A stretch of 20,000 nucleotides of DNA from Salpingoeca rosetta (GCF_000188695.1 NW_004754922.1:65548-85547); one strand, 5' to 3'. Numbered from the stretch's first letter, positions 1 to 17,079 are shown. The notes: generated by a model from the letters alone, not told the origin. Numbers and translations are program-made.

Positions 1-315
1 ACATACCACATCAACGTTTTCAATGCCCACACATAGGTTGTTCATGCACACACAACGTTGGTGAGGAGCTCTTGAGGCCTGCGCTCCATGGCCTGACCCG
101 TGCGCTGGACGTAAGTCCTGTTTCTTTCCAGACGGTCCGCCAAACTCGCCCGGGTGCTGGTCGGCCACGTTTCCGCTTGCGTGTCTCTGAATGAACAGGG
201 GCACGGCCAGGGGATGTGGAAGTGTGAGGGAGAGCCCTTGATTTTCTTTGGGGCGAGGCAACTGGGTGAGAGACAGGCATGACGGGTGAACGAGCTATTT
301 CCTCGGCAGGACAGA

Positions 316-317
<2 letters not shown>

Positions 318-372
<55 letters not shown>
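318..372. repeat. (CA)n microsatellite
   Basis: An uninterrupted 55-bp alternating CA tract, followed by short CA segments broken by GTACAC. If the minus-strand CWC25-like exon is real, the tract lies in its first intron. Apart from that candidate exon I see no coding sequence in 1-587. Confidence 0.97.
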
Positions 373-374
<2 letters not shown>

Positions 375-403
375 ACACACACGTACACATGTGCTGTACT
401 CAC

Positions 404-421
404 AAGGTCGCCGCCACCCAT
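404..421 (-). CDS. Possible first coding exon of a CWC25-like splicing factor (rest outside window or unresolved)
   Basis: Read on the minus strand, an ATG at 421-419 opens six codons, MGGGDL, followed directly by a strong donor (GTGAGT at 403-398). Many CWC25/CCDC49 spliceosomal proteins begin with this hexapeptide followed by a conserved Asn-Leu-Lys-Lys-Ser-Trp stretch, so an intron after Leu6 is plausible. The putative intron then runs into a (CA)n tract at 318-372, which is (GT)n on this gene's sense strand, as in most introns here. I could not find the expected next exon between 1 and 397, so it may lie left of the window. The call rests on six residues plus a donor and could be chance. 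Confidence 0.3.
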
Positions 422-587
422 GATTGGTTGTCGCTGTTGTCGCTGTTGTTGAAGGGGAACAGGAGGAGACACAGCGAAAGAGAATGAATGGCTGTTGTTG
501 TTGCACGATCGCAGCAGTTGTGTGTGTGTGGTTTTGTGGGGTTGTTTTGAAGAGAGCAAAATTTCCCTCTCGCAACAAGCAAGGTTG

Positions 588-659
588 TCTCCAATAGTAT
601 AGTGGCTAGTATCTCCGCCTGTCACGCGGAAGACCAGGGTTCGATTCCCTGTTGGAGAG
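588..659 (+). tRNA. tRNA-Asp (GTC anticodon)
   Basis: A 72-nt cloverleaf that delivers aspartate to GAC/GAU codons. The acceptor stem pairs 588-594 (TCTCCAA) with 652-658 (TTGGAGA), and G659 is the discriminator base. The anticodon stem pairs 614-618 with 626-630 around a seven-base loop holding GTC at 621-623. The T arm contains GGTTCGATTCC, the canonical box B, and the D arm contains the box A region. There is no intron and the 3' CCA is not encoded, as is normal in eukaryotes. The TAGTATAGTGG start of the D arm matches eukaryotic tRNA-Asp closely. Confidence 0.97.
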
Positions 660-668
660 CATCTGTTC

Positions 669-673
669 TTTTT
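669..673 (+). terminator. RNA polymerase III terminator of tRNA-Asp
   Basis: A run of five T residues starts ten bases past the tRNA 3' end, with further T runs just downstream. This is the usual Pol III termination signal. Confidence 0.8.
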
Positions 674-1307
674 GTCCCCTTTTCTTTTTGCTGTTCATTC
701 CACTTGCCCTTCCTTCCTTTTAGCCTTTTGCTTCTCGAGTCCTCTGTTTCATTCCCCAGCTGGCTGCCTCCTGCAGTCTTCACTCCCCCACAACAGCACA
801 GTCATACAACAATGGACCATGTTGTATCTTGTGTCTTGTATTTTCCGCTGTATTGTGGTTGCCTGGCACTCGCCCCGTGTTCGCCTCTTGTCCTCTCTGT
901 GGATGTGACATCTTGCGGAAATGAAGAAATGACAAGATACTCTCTCTTTCTTTGGTTCTTTACACTGGCATGCCCATGGCGGGAGATAACAGCCGTGGAT
1001 GAGCACGGAGGAGAACAGAGCAGATTCTAGAGAAGGTAAAGGCAAGAAACTCAGAAAGGAATGTGCTGTGGCACGGGTCATTGCACAAACAAGATGAGGA
1101 GATGGAGCAGGGAGAGTTAACAGACCACAGCCCTACAGCCCATCCCACAGCACCACGAAGCGTGGCACAATCAACATGTTGTCCACAACAGAACGCAAAA
1201 ACCTAATAACAGGGCGCATGCATGCATGCATCTATACATGTGCATTGTGCACACGAAAGTACGTGTGCATGCGCGTCCTAATAGCAACGACGCAGCCCAA
1301 CTCAACA
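674..1307. other. Intergenic stretch with no recognisable gene
   Basis: The open frames here have no recognisable domains. The only local pattern is an alternating ATGC palindromic run near 1216-1230. The left part would be the 5' flank of a minus-strand gene at 404-421 if that gene is real; the right part is the 3' flank of the glycosyltransferase gene. No AATAAA signal for the minus-strand gene was seen. Confidence 0.5.
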
Positions 1308-1563
1308 CTAGGAGCAGTCGAGCGCTTCTGAAGATACAGCGTCAGCGGCAGTGGCACGCGTGAACGTGTCCAAGCACCAGTCGAGACGGGGATGCTTGAT
1401 GGCTTTTCTGCCACGGGGCTCCCCGAACCCGCCCTTCGACCTCGAGCTGCTGGTGCGAGAAGCGCCGTAGCAGTGGCCAACCCAATCGCCCATGTGCCAC
1501 ATTGTTGTCGACGGGGTGGACGGGCTCACGTCCTTCTGGCCATACCCGTGTGAGTTCATCGCC
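1308..1563 (-). CDS. Probable last coding exon of the GT34-like glycosyltransferase
   Basis: A minus-strand exon read from a CAG acceptor (1566-1564) to a TAG stop at 1310-1308. It encodes about 84 residues. The segment MWHMGDWVGHCYG resembles the conserved C-terminal Gly-Asp-hydrophobic-x-x-His-x-Gly element that closes the active site of GT34-type enzymes. Its entry phase (one base completing a codon) fits the exit phase of the 5' exon at 2636-3579. A direct join would leave an unusually short spacer between the conserved blocks and a 1072-nt intron, so a middle exon is probably missing. The residues after the GDW motif are low in recognisable features. Confidence 0.5.
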
Positions 1564-1703
1564 CTGTCAAGTGCATCACAACAACAAAGGGCAATGCGGT
1601 GCGTGTGAACGTGAGATGTTGTTTGTATGCTGAAGATCAGACATTGCTACCTGCAGCAATGCGAGCTACAGACCTGCAGTGTCTGCACTGAGCAACATGA
1701 TAC

Positions 1704-1704
<1 letters not shown>

Positions 1705-1759
<55 letters not shown>
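1705..1759. repeat. (AC)n microsatellite
   Basis: 55 bp of alternating AC inside the unresolved middle part of the minus-strand glycosyltransferase gene, again (GT)n on the sense strand. Confidence 0.97.
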
Positions 1760-1761
<2 letters not shown>

Positions 1762-2478
1762 GTGCCCACCTCGGCCCGAGGGAGGCGACGTGGTCCGCAT
1801 ACCGCTCCAGCAATACGCTCATTGGAGTCTGAATGGGGGGGGGGGTGCAATCCAAACAGTCAAGTGACACGCACACATGATGGTGGTGCGAGAGTACGAC
1901 ATGAACGCAAGTCACCTCGCGAACTGTGCGCACGATGGCGTGCGTCTGTGCGTGTGGTGTTTGGGCAGACCTGGTCTGAGCGGGTGATTGGGTCAGCTAA
2001 TGTGGCGTCGTCTGGTGTCAGTATGCCGGCGGCCCAGGCATCCTATCACGCAGATGCAATGTGCATGGCATGAGTTTTCGGGGACAGGACCTGTTCAGAT
2101 GACACTACAAAGATGGCAACCCGCCTTACCCCCAACCAACGAACCACAGCATCACATGTAGCGCGTCCAATTACCAGTGGGAATTGATGGTTAAATGTCG
2201 CTGCGTTCTTTGGATAAGAGAAGTGAAGACGAAACGTCTCACTTGCCCTGGCACTCATCAGGTGGTCCGCGCGCACCCACGCCCGGGAGAACGGGGTCAG
2301 GACATCCGGCGATGGAACACTTGCCCTACAGCCAGCAGCACGGAGAGCAAGTCTCAGTCGTGAGCAATTTAGCTGTCAACCAGTGGATGCAGTCCAGTGC
2401 AGTGGGTGCAGTCCAGTCTAAACAAGCAGTGCCGCACACGTGCATGGAGCAATACGAGCGTGCAAATGCCTGCATGCA

Positions 2479-2513
2479 CGCACACACACACACGCGTGCA
2501 CACACGCACACAC

Positions 2514-2556
<43 letters not shown>
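2479..2556. repeat. (CA)n tract with CACG interruptions
   Basis: A 78-bp CA-rich microsatellite just downstream of the 5' glycosyltransferase exon donor, so (GT)n on that gene's sense strand. Confidence 0.95.
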
Positions 2557-2560
<4 letters not shown>

Positions 2561-2635
2561 CACATACGCAAACACTTCTTACACGGATGCCTGCAAGCAG
2601 GCACAACGCACGTCAATGCGCACACATGCACGCAC

Positions 2636-3579
2636 CTGATCCAATCAAGCATGAAGCGTCTCCCAACTGCGTCGTTGCGAACGATAAAGACCCCAGCATT
2701 CACAGTCCAGACCTTGTCGGGCAGCTTCTCCACTGGCACATGCAGCCAGTGGTCTGGCTCAGCGTTCTCCTGCTCCTCATCGAACATCTGCGTGATGCTG
2801 TCGCAGGACGTGACAGATGGAGGCGGCGCCACGTGCGCGTGCTTGCAGTCGGCGATGAACTGCACAAGGCGCTGGAGCTCCTGTGGCGGGAGTTTCATGC
2901 CTTGAAATCGGGTGGAGACCGGGTGCAGCGACACCAGCACGGATGCGTGGGGATGGCGTGCCAGCACGTCCTCCACGCGGATGTCGAGGTTGGTGTGAAA
3001 CGCGTCCAAGTCCGTGAACATGATCGCCTCGAGGGAGCTGCTTTGTGGAGAAGCGAACATGTACTCCACCACAGACGCGCCCTTGAGCCAGGACCCCGAG
3101 AGACGAAGTCTCGAGTAGATCTGCTGTGCATGGGATGCGTTGTGTGCTGCGCGGTTGGCGGTCCGATGCAGCAGCTCGTCCACCTCGTCATCCGTGCTGG
3201 TGATGCCCCCGAGCGTGTATGCGTACCCGTGCCTATCAGCATAAGCCTTCATGTTTGCACGCTTGGCGTCAACGAGCCGTGTGGCAGGGTGGTTGTAGGA
3301 GAAGTGCGCATATGAAACGAGGGCAACGCGAGCGCCAACAATTGCGCTTCTTTCCTGGCGACTGTTGTGCATTTGACCGCCTTGCCTTCTGCTGGTTCTG
3401 CTCAGCAAACTGCCACGATCCCCGGTTCTTTGTTGGGGCTGCTGTTGCCGCTGCAGGCTGGCAGGGTCTGCGACAGTGAGGCTCAGTGCCGACCACACCA
3501 GGTACACGGCCATGCATCCTGCCGCAGCCAGCGCGGCTCCAATCCAGGGCGACCGCAGCAATCGACGCGTCGCGCTCAT
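2636..3579 (-). CDS. Golgi type II membrane glycosyltransferase, GT34-like, 5' exon
   Basis: This exon encodes about 315 residues of a probable Golgi enzyme that transfers a sugar from a nucleotide-sugar donor; the sugar and acceptor cannot be told. The start is the ATG at 3579, giving MSATRR; a TTG three codons upstream is in frame but not a likely start. A single transmembrane helix lies at about residues 10-35 after a basic N-terminus, followed by a Gln/Arg-rich stem. The GT-A fold follows: VALVSYAH near 85, NMKAYADRHGYAY near 110, the metal-binding Asp-Leu-Asp (D190, D192) in the hydrophobic context IMFTDLDAFHTN, and VNAGVFIVRND near 293-303. The donor (GTGCGT) follows position 2636 with a split Arg codon. 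The gene is divergent from ABCF3, 130 bp between start codons. A related GT-A family is possible. Confidence 0.75.
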
Positions 3580-3709
3580 GGCGAACAAGGCAAACCTGCC
3601 CCTATTTGCGATTCGCCAAAGATACCGTTAATAATCGACTGTCGGCGCCCAACATCCACCGACCATCATTCACCACCATCAACCACAACACGTGTGGACT
3701 GGCGAGGAG
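3580..3709. promoter_or_regulatory. Bidirectional promoter/5' region between GT34-like gene and ABCF3
   Basis: Only 130 bp separate the two divergent start codons, so both 5' UTRs and core promoters must fit here unless upstream non-coding exons overlap the partner gene. No TATA box in a usable place is evident. The region lacks the microsatellites that fill the introns. Inference from gene arrangement. Confidence 0.6.
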
Positions 3710-10935
<7,226 letters not shown>

Positions 10936-11244
10936 CGCAACCATCAGCATCACACGAGCACACACACACACACACATATTCCTCACTAGACATGCTGCAT
11001 TTGCTGTTTACTGTTGTGCGTTGTTTACATTGCAAGCCAATGACAATCACGATGCGTGCACGCACACTAGTAACACGCATGCACACACGCACGTGCCAAG
11101 TTTGCGTTTTCAGGAGAGTAACGATGGCGAGTAGACAGTGTTTCGTTCTCCTGTGGTGATCAATCCTAACGCTAACCTGTGATCGAAAACGAACAACACA
11201 CAGTCGACACGAGCAGAGTCAGGCAGGACGGAGCAGCGCGCACG

Positions 11245-11275
<31 letters not shown>

Positions 11276-11513
11276 TCGCACACATGAACATGAACATGAA
11301 CATGTACACACACACACCTCACACATGAACACTCACACTGACATGAACATGTACACAACACACACACACACATGAACATGCACACTCACACAAACACATG
11401 AACATGCATGCACACACCTCACACGTGAACACTCACGCCCACATGTGTTCAACCACACCACCACGCTCATTACACACCTTCGCTGTAACGTTGCCGTGAA
11501 GAGTAGTTGGCAA
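10936..11513. other. Convergent 3' intergenic region between ABCF3 and SLC41
   Basis: 578 bp between the two stop codons, which face each other. It holds short CA tracts (for example 11247-11274) and an ATGAAC hexamer repeat near 11284-11302 with scattered copies to about 11410. I see no gene and no clear AATAAA for either partner. Confidence 0.7.
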
Positions 11514-12117
11514 TCAATCCCCAACATCCATGTCACCGTCTCCGAGTTTGAACAACTGCATTGGCAATGCAGCGATCGCATTTCGTCACGTGGATGAGAC
11601 GGCACAAGATGTACACTCCTTGATTGCAGTGCAGGAGATCATACGCACGTTGGCAGACACATGTCGACAGAGACACACACGAACATGTGCACACATGACA
11701 CACACAAGCACGCACGCACGCACCACTGAGAAGCAGAGGACGAGTGCTGCTGTTCCCAGTACATCACCCAGCGCCGTCACCAGCGGGATGGCAATCTGAC
11801 ATGAGCGATGAAGGCAGGAAGCGCGTGGTGTGGGCGGTGGCATGAGGTGGTGAGAACAACAAACCAAGCACACACATTCACACACACACACACACATTCA
11901 CACGCACACAGCAATTTGTACAGCACGTGGTACCTGATCGGGATCAACTTGCTTTGACCAGACAAAGGCGACGAGCTTGTGCACAATCACAAGCAGTAAC
12001 AACACCTGAAGGCACCGAGAATGAGGGAAACGAAAGCCAATTGTGAGTGCAAACCCAACATAAACCCGGAATACAGCGCCTTTCCCCACATATGAACACA
12101 TGCGTGTTGAGAGAGAG

Positions 12118-12158
<41 letters not shown>

Positions 12159-12495
12159 TACACACACATACACCCAAGCAAGCAAACAAACAAACAAGCA
12201 AGCAAGCAAGCAAACACAGAGACAACGGACCTGCGCCATGGCGGCGAGAGAATAGCCGATGACGAAGAAGAGGGTGATGGACGTGTGCCCAAGCTGAAAC
12301 GCATTGACGAAGACCATGAAGAAGAGAGACACGGGCACGACATACGCAAACAGAACAACAGCGGCGCGCACGTGATTCTCCCTGAGTTGCGACGTGTGAC
12401 CGTTCCAGTGATGGCGGTGGTGTGACATGATCATGCATGGAACAGAAAAGGGGTGAGTTGCATGCGCAGGAGAGTTGGACAAACGCAAGCCAAAT

Positions 12496-12566
<71 letters not shown>

Positions 12567-14096
12567 AATACATGCATGCGCATGCATGCAAAACGAGAGA
12601 GGGAGCAGTGAGCCACGCACCGGGTGCGCATGTGAAAGGAAGTTGAGATGCGTGCTGCCTGCACGCTGGCGAGATTGCCCCCAACACCATTGATGAGTGG
12701 CGCCAACACTGCAATGCCCTGGAAATTCGTCACAAAGCGCTCGAGAATGATGCCCGCCTGAACGCCGACAGCACACGCGTGGCATTGTGTGTGTGCGTGT
12801 GTGTATGTGTGTGCATGTGACTGCGAGAAAGAGAGCGAGCGAGCAAGAGCGAGCAAGAACATGCAAGAGCATGCACGCCTGGGCACATGCGTGTGTGTGT
12901 GTGTGTCTGTCTGTCTGTCTGTTTCAACGTACTACGGAGGAGATGCACATGGCTGCAAGGATGGATCCCCACGCCAGCCTGGAGTGCCAGCATGAACGTA
13001 TGTGCATCAATATCATCTGCTCAAGCACAGTTACATCAAATACATGCATGCTTTGATACACATGCATACGTTGACACACGCACACACATACACACACACA
13101 CACAAACCCGGCTACGCACCTGTCTTTGAGAATGGCGTGTTCGGTTGGTCGCTTGCGCACTTCATTGTAGACAAGTGGAAGGATAACAAGGAGGAAAAAT
13201 GCACACACGAGTCCAGACGTGCCGCCCTGCTGTGTGTGCACACGCGTTGACATGTGTGACATGCAAGCACGCACGTGAGCCGAAGCCGGAAGCAACACAG
13301 TGCCAACTCAGCACAACCAAACGCACACACAACACGCAACACACACCCAAGGCCCCTTCCCTCCCCCCCCCCCACCCACACACACATACACGCACACACA
13401 ACACAACACATGCACACACAAAACCACGCATACAACAGCACACAGCACATGACAGCACACGACAGCACGCACCGCGGAGGGTCCGGTTTGGTAGAGGAGA
13501 GAGCCGACATATGCGAGGATGGCAAGAGTGACAAGATCGCCAAGAGCAGCGGCAATGGGGGTGGCCACGTTGTCTGGGTTGATGTTGTGGCGGTGGCTGG
13601 CAATGACAATTGCGCACATGATGGTACCAAGCAGCAGACTGGCGATGGAGGCCGTGGTGATGCTGGCGGCGGCGATGAGCAGGGTGTCGCTGATGCTGAA
13701 CTCCTGGTGGAAGATGATCCCGAGTATGACGCTCATGATGGAGGCAGCAAGGGCAACCACAAGACCCTGACACTGAATCAGCAGCAGGTTGCTGTAGGTA
13801 GTGGACCAGGCCTTGTCGCCCGATAGCTGGTGTGCGTGTGCGGCTGTGGATAAACGGGACGCAAGCACCATCTCCAGGTTCCCCTTGAGCCCCAACAACG
13901 ACGGGCACAGGATGAACATTTCCGAAATGCCGACAAACACGGGCCAGTGCTGCAGTCGAGGCATTACGCGTGTGTTGTGCATGTGAATAGTGGGCAGCAG
14001 GCAGCGGGCAGCGGCGTATGTCGCTGTGTTGCTCATGTGATAGCGGATGTCCCAAGCGTTGAATGTTGTGCGCCCATGCAATCGCACACGCACACT

Positions 14097-14137
<41 letters not shown>

Positions 14138-14590
14138 AGGTTTCGTCCACACACACATATGCACACGCGCAAACACTACACACACACACACACACGCAAG
14201 GTTACGTTTCACACACACACACACACACACCTGGACAATATCGAGGAGGGCACCTGCAGCAAGCATCCCAAGGCCTGACATGACGAGGGAGGGAAGCACT
14301 TGTGCGCTGAAGCTGAGGATGCTCTGGTTGTGCTCCGCTGTTCTAACGTTAATGGTACCTTCCTCCACCACGATTCTGCTGTCTGGCGGTGGCTTGAGTG
14401 GCTCGTGGATCGATGATGTGGAGGACCGCTCAGATCGGAGGCGGCTGCGGTGGCCGTTGCCAATGCTGCTGCTGCAGCCACAGTCACCGTGATGCAGACA
14501 CTGCGTGTTGTGACCTCCTTCTTCTTCGCCTGCTACCGGGAGCCTTCCGTTTTCTCCTGTGCCCTGCATTGCGCCATGGTCCTCCCTCAT
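11514..14590 (-). CDS. SLC41/MgtE-family magnesium transporter, 9 exons, 488 aa
   Basis: A multi-pass membrane protein of the SLC41 family, two MgtE-type repeats moving Mg2+ across the plasma or an internal membrane. Exons in transcript order: 14590-14231, 13949-13473, 13229-13120, 12978-12933, 12757-12621, 12381-12231, 12005-11934, 11795-11724, 11555-11514; all phases agree. A hydrophilic N-terminus (1-85) is followed by SAQVLPSLVMSGLGM and the first-repeat signatures PSLLGLKGNLEM (136-147) and NPDNVATPIAAALGDL (244-259). The second repeat carries NGVGGNLASVQAARIST (354-370) and VTALGDVLGT. The last exon ends in GDGDMDVGD, matching the conserved C-terminal GDxDxDVGD of animal SLC41A1, which fixes the stop. 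Human SLC41A1 is 513 aa. The start ATG is preceded by an in-frame TGA two codons upstream. Exon 3 has a NAGNAG acceptor (start 13229 or 13226). Confidence 0.94.
12121..12213. repeat. (CA)n followed by AAGC/AAAC tetranucleotide repeats in SLC41 intron 6
   Basis: A CA tract to about 12155 is followed by tandem CAAGCAAACAAAC-type units to about 12213, next to the exon 6 donor. On the sense strand this reads GTTT/GCTT repeats followed by (GT)n, the same composition as primase intron 5. Confidence 0.9.
12497..12565. repeat. (CA)n microsatellite in SLC41 intron 5
   Basis: 69 bp of perfect CA on the plus strand, (GT)n in the sense of the minus-strand SLC41 gene, within the intron between its exons 5 and 6. 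Confidence 0.97.
13363..13373. repeat. 11-base C homopolymer in SLC41 intron 2
   Basis: A poly-C run inside the CA-rich intron between exons 2 and 3 of the minus-strand SLC41 gene, so poly-G in the pre-mRNA. Confidence 0.95.
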
Positions 14591-15103
14591 GCTTCATTCA
14601 CCACTGCCGACGACAGACAGTGTTGAGAAGAAGATGAACGAATGACGTCACACGCGCTCTACAGTGAACGCGCACATGTACCTGTCGTGAGAGACTGAAC
14701 AGGAGGCGGTGGTGGCGAGAGGGGGAGAAGAGATGGTGAAGTACGTGAGGGTGAAGAGAGCAAAGGTGGTGGTAGGTGGGAGCAAGTATGCGAGTGTGGT
14801 GTGCGTCAAGCATCTCTTCGCCAACCAACCAAACAACAACGATAACAATAGCGGAGACTGAATTGAGTGATTTTGTCTCTTCAACTGAATTCAGTCGAGG
14901 TACATTTCCAGTGCACGAACGCAACGAACGGCTTTGTTGCTTTTGCTTTTGCTGCTTCTCTCATCAAATCACAAACAGTCACCACCACCAGCGATACCAA
15001 CGATAACGATCTTGCCTGAGCAGCACCACGACGACCAAGACACCGAGAAGACCCACACACCACCAACAGCACACACGCACACAAATTCACACATACAGGC
15101 ACC
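14591..15103. promoter_or_regulatory. Divergent promoter region between SLC41 and thioredoxin
   Basis: 513 bp between two divergent start codons. It contains a perfect 12-bp palindrome ACTGAATTCAGT at 14884-14895, whose right half also pairs with GACTGAATT at 14856-14864 as a 9-bp inverted repeat. Short CA-rich sequence precedes the thioredoxin ATG and is probably 5' UTR. No TATA box is obvious. Upstream non-coding exons cannot be excluded. Confidence 0.6.
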
Positions 15104-16467
15104 ATGGCGACAATGATGGTTGCTGCTCGCCGCGCTGTGCGCGCAGCCGTTGGCGCACGCCGTCTCATGTCTGCTCATTCGTTTGACATCACGTCCACGG
15201 CCGACTTCAAGTCCCGCGTGCTCACCTCAGACACGCCAGTCCTCGTCGACTTCACAGCCGCGTATGTGTGTGCGTGTGTGTGCATGAAGAGTGGGGTGGA
15301 TTGAAGGGCTTTACATCGTGCGTGCGTGTTTGTGTGCATGAAGAGTGGGGAGGGCTGAAGGGCTTTACATTGTGTGCGCGTGCGTGTGAGCGCGCAAGCA
15401 TGCCGACATCCCCACCGCATGTCCTTCTCTTCCCTCTCCCCCCCCCTCTCTCTCTCTGTTGGTTTGGTTTGCTTTCCATGTGTCTCTGCTTGTTTCATGT
15501 CTGTAACTGTGCCAGAACTCACGCCCATGTTCTCTGGCATCATTTTTTTTCACTCGCACAGCTGGTGTGGCCCATGCCGCATGCTCAAGCCCATTCTTGA
15601 GAAGGCAGTCGCAGATCAAGACGGCAAGGTGCATTCTGTGTGTTCTGTGTATTGTGTGTGAGTGTATGTGTGTGTTCTGTGTGTGGGTAACTTTTGTTTT
15701 GTGCACGTGGTGTGTACTGTGTATTGTGTGCATGTGTGCATGTGCTTAATGACAACCGCGCGCATGCACGTGTGCATGCATGCATGCATTGCCTGTCGAT
15801 TTCTTGACGCTTACGTTGTGGCTCATCCATCTTGATACACATCACACCCTGCACACCCTGTGCGCCAGGTTCTCCTTGCAAAGGTTGACGTTGATGCCAA
15901 CAGCGAACTCGCTCAGGAGTTTCAGGTAACGCGCGCTGTGTGTGCGTGGGTGATTGGGGTGTGAGTGCCAATGCACGCGTGTGCGTCAATACGTTTGTTT
16001 TGTGCATGCCCATGTTGCTTCTGTGTCTGTGTCATTGCGTGTTTTGTCTGTGTGTCACTGCGTGTTTTGTGTGTGTGTGTGTGTGTGTCTATGGGTGTGT
16101 GTGTGTGTCTATGGGTGTGTGTGTGTGTGCAGTCCATTGACTGGTGGTTGTGTTGGAAACCTGTCGTCACCCTCCCCGCCCCTCACACTTCCTGCTCCGC
16201 GTCGTCCGTCTGCTCTTCCTCGTCCGTGTAGATTGCGTCTGTGCCCACGGTGCTTGGCATGAAGAACGGCGCTGTCGTCAACGGGTTCATGGGTGTGCAG
16301 GTATGCAACATGCACACAACAACCACCGTCGTGTCACACATGCATGATGCACGCCATGTTGCTGTTTGCACCTTGCTATGTTCCTGCCTTGGTTCACCCC
16401 ACCACCAGCACCATCTTTTCACCCCACACACCTTGCCTCACGTGTACCTGCGCATCTGTCTGCGTCT

Positions 16468-16537
<70 letters not shown>

Positions 16538-16623
16538 ATCGCTCTGTGTGTGTTTCTTGCTACAATTTTCGCTAGGATGCCGCCGGTGTGAACAAGTTCA
16601 TTGTGGACCTCCTTGACGAGTGA
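15104..16623 (+). CDS. Mitochondrial-type thioredoxin, 5 exons, 132 aa
   Basis: A small disulfide reductase that reduces target proteins through a Cys pair and is itself recycled by thioredoxin reductase. Exons: 15104-15261, 15562-15628, 15869-15925, 16232-16300, 16576-16623 (399 nt, phases consistent). Residues 1-25 are Arg/Ala-rich without acidic residues and look like a mitochondrial presequence, so TXN2-like. The core follows: VLVDFTAAW, the active site WCGPC (54-58) created across the first splice junction, VDVDAN, the cis-proline loop SVPTV (Pro99), and a final helix ending LLDE before TGA. The mature domain has the usual length of about 105 residues. The ATG sits in a CACCATGG context. 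Divergent from SLC41. Confidence 0.95.
15281..15375. repeat. 54-bp tandem duplication in thioredoxin intron 1
   Basis: The block TGCATGAAGAGTGGGG at 15281 recurs at 15335, and both copies continue into GAAGGGCTTTACAT, with a few mismatches. It is a local, somewhat diverged tandem duplication in the intron. Confidence 0.9.
16471..16536. repeat. (TG)n microsatellite in thioredoxin intron 4
   Basis: 66 bp of perfect TG on the sense strand, about 40 bp before the acceptor of the last exon. Confidence 0.97.
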
Positions 16624-16907
16624 ATGTGAAGTTGTCGCTTCCACTCACTGTATCGTGTTCTGTCCGTGGTTATTGTTTGTTTGTGTGTGTGTGTGTGTGT
16701 GTGTGTTTGTGTGTGTGTACTGCGTGTCCTTGTCTGTGAGAGAGCCTCGACTCCTAAATCCTTTCACCACCAATTGAACAGTGGTACTGTGTGAACGACC
16801 ATCTCACGACGCCAAAGCCAAGTCCAGTCCAAGCGCTCAACACAAATCAAATCAAACACGACGCACAGCGCCGTGATCTTGTTGTTGGCGATTGTGAATA
16901 TGACGAC

Positions 16908-16913
16908 AATAAA
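16908..16913 (+). promoter_or_regulatory. Possible poly(A) signal of thioredoxin
   Basis: An AATAAA hexamer lies 285 nt past the thioredoxin stop codon and before the primase promoter. No other AATAAA was noticed nearer. The assignment is by position only. Confidence 0.45.
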
Positions 16914-16931
16914 TCTTTCGTGGATGGAAGC

Positions 16932-16939
16932 GCGCCAAA
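16932..16939. promoter_or_regulatory. E2F-like site upstream of primase
   Basis: The sequence GCGCCAAA is the complement of TTTGGCGC, an exact fit to the E2F/DP consensus TTTSSCGC. It lies about 170 bp before the primase start codon, and a second, weaker CCGCCAAA follows at 16943-16950. Animal and plant primase genes are known E2F targets; binding here is inferred. Confidence 0.5.
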
Positions 16940-16994
16940 AAACCGCCAAAGACGCAAACGCGAACAAGGACCACCACTACAAGCAGCAGCCAAC

Positions 16995-17030
16995 CACACA
17001 CACACAAGCACTCACACACACACACAAGCA

Positions 17031-17079
<49 letters not shown>

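Larger units (their letters stand above)
1564..2635 (-). other. Unresolved intronic/exonic region of the glycosyltransferase gene
   Basis: This stretch separates the two supported exons. It holds (CA)n tracts at 1705-1759 and 2479-2556 (sense-strand GT), an 11-base G run at 1835-1845, and several short minus-strand open frames. The frame at 2046-2276 has a plausible acceptor before it (near 2333) and donor-like GTAAGG and GTAATT sites, but its residues do not resemble GT34 and the phases do not connect cleanly. At least one middle coding exon is expected but I could not identify it. Confidence 0.4.

Noticed and set aside
602..1030. Open frame of 142 codons overlapping the tRNA-Asp gene
   Set aside because: It begins inside the tRNA, lacks any recognisable domain and has low-complexity Ser/Phe/Leu content.
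2046..2276. Minus-strand frame considered as the middle glycosyltransferase exon
   Set aside because: It has donor-like sites, but its residues show no GT34 features and its phases do not connect to the last exon. It remains unassigned.
12929..12932. SLC41 exon 4 ending four bases later at GTTGAA
   Set aside because: That end leaves the next exon out of frame. The upstream donor GTACGT gives a phase-0 join and the expected ISSV-AGIILERF continuity.
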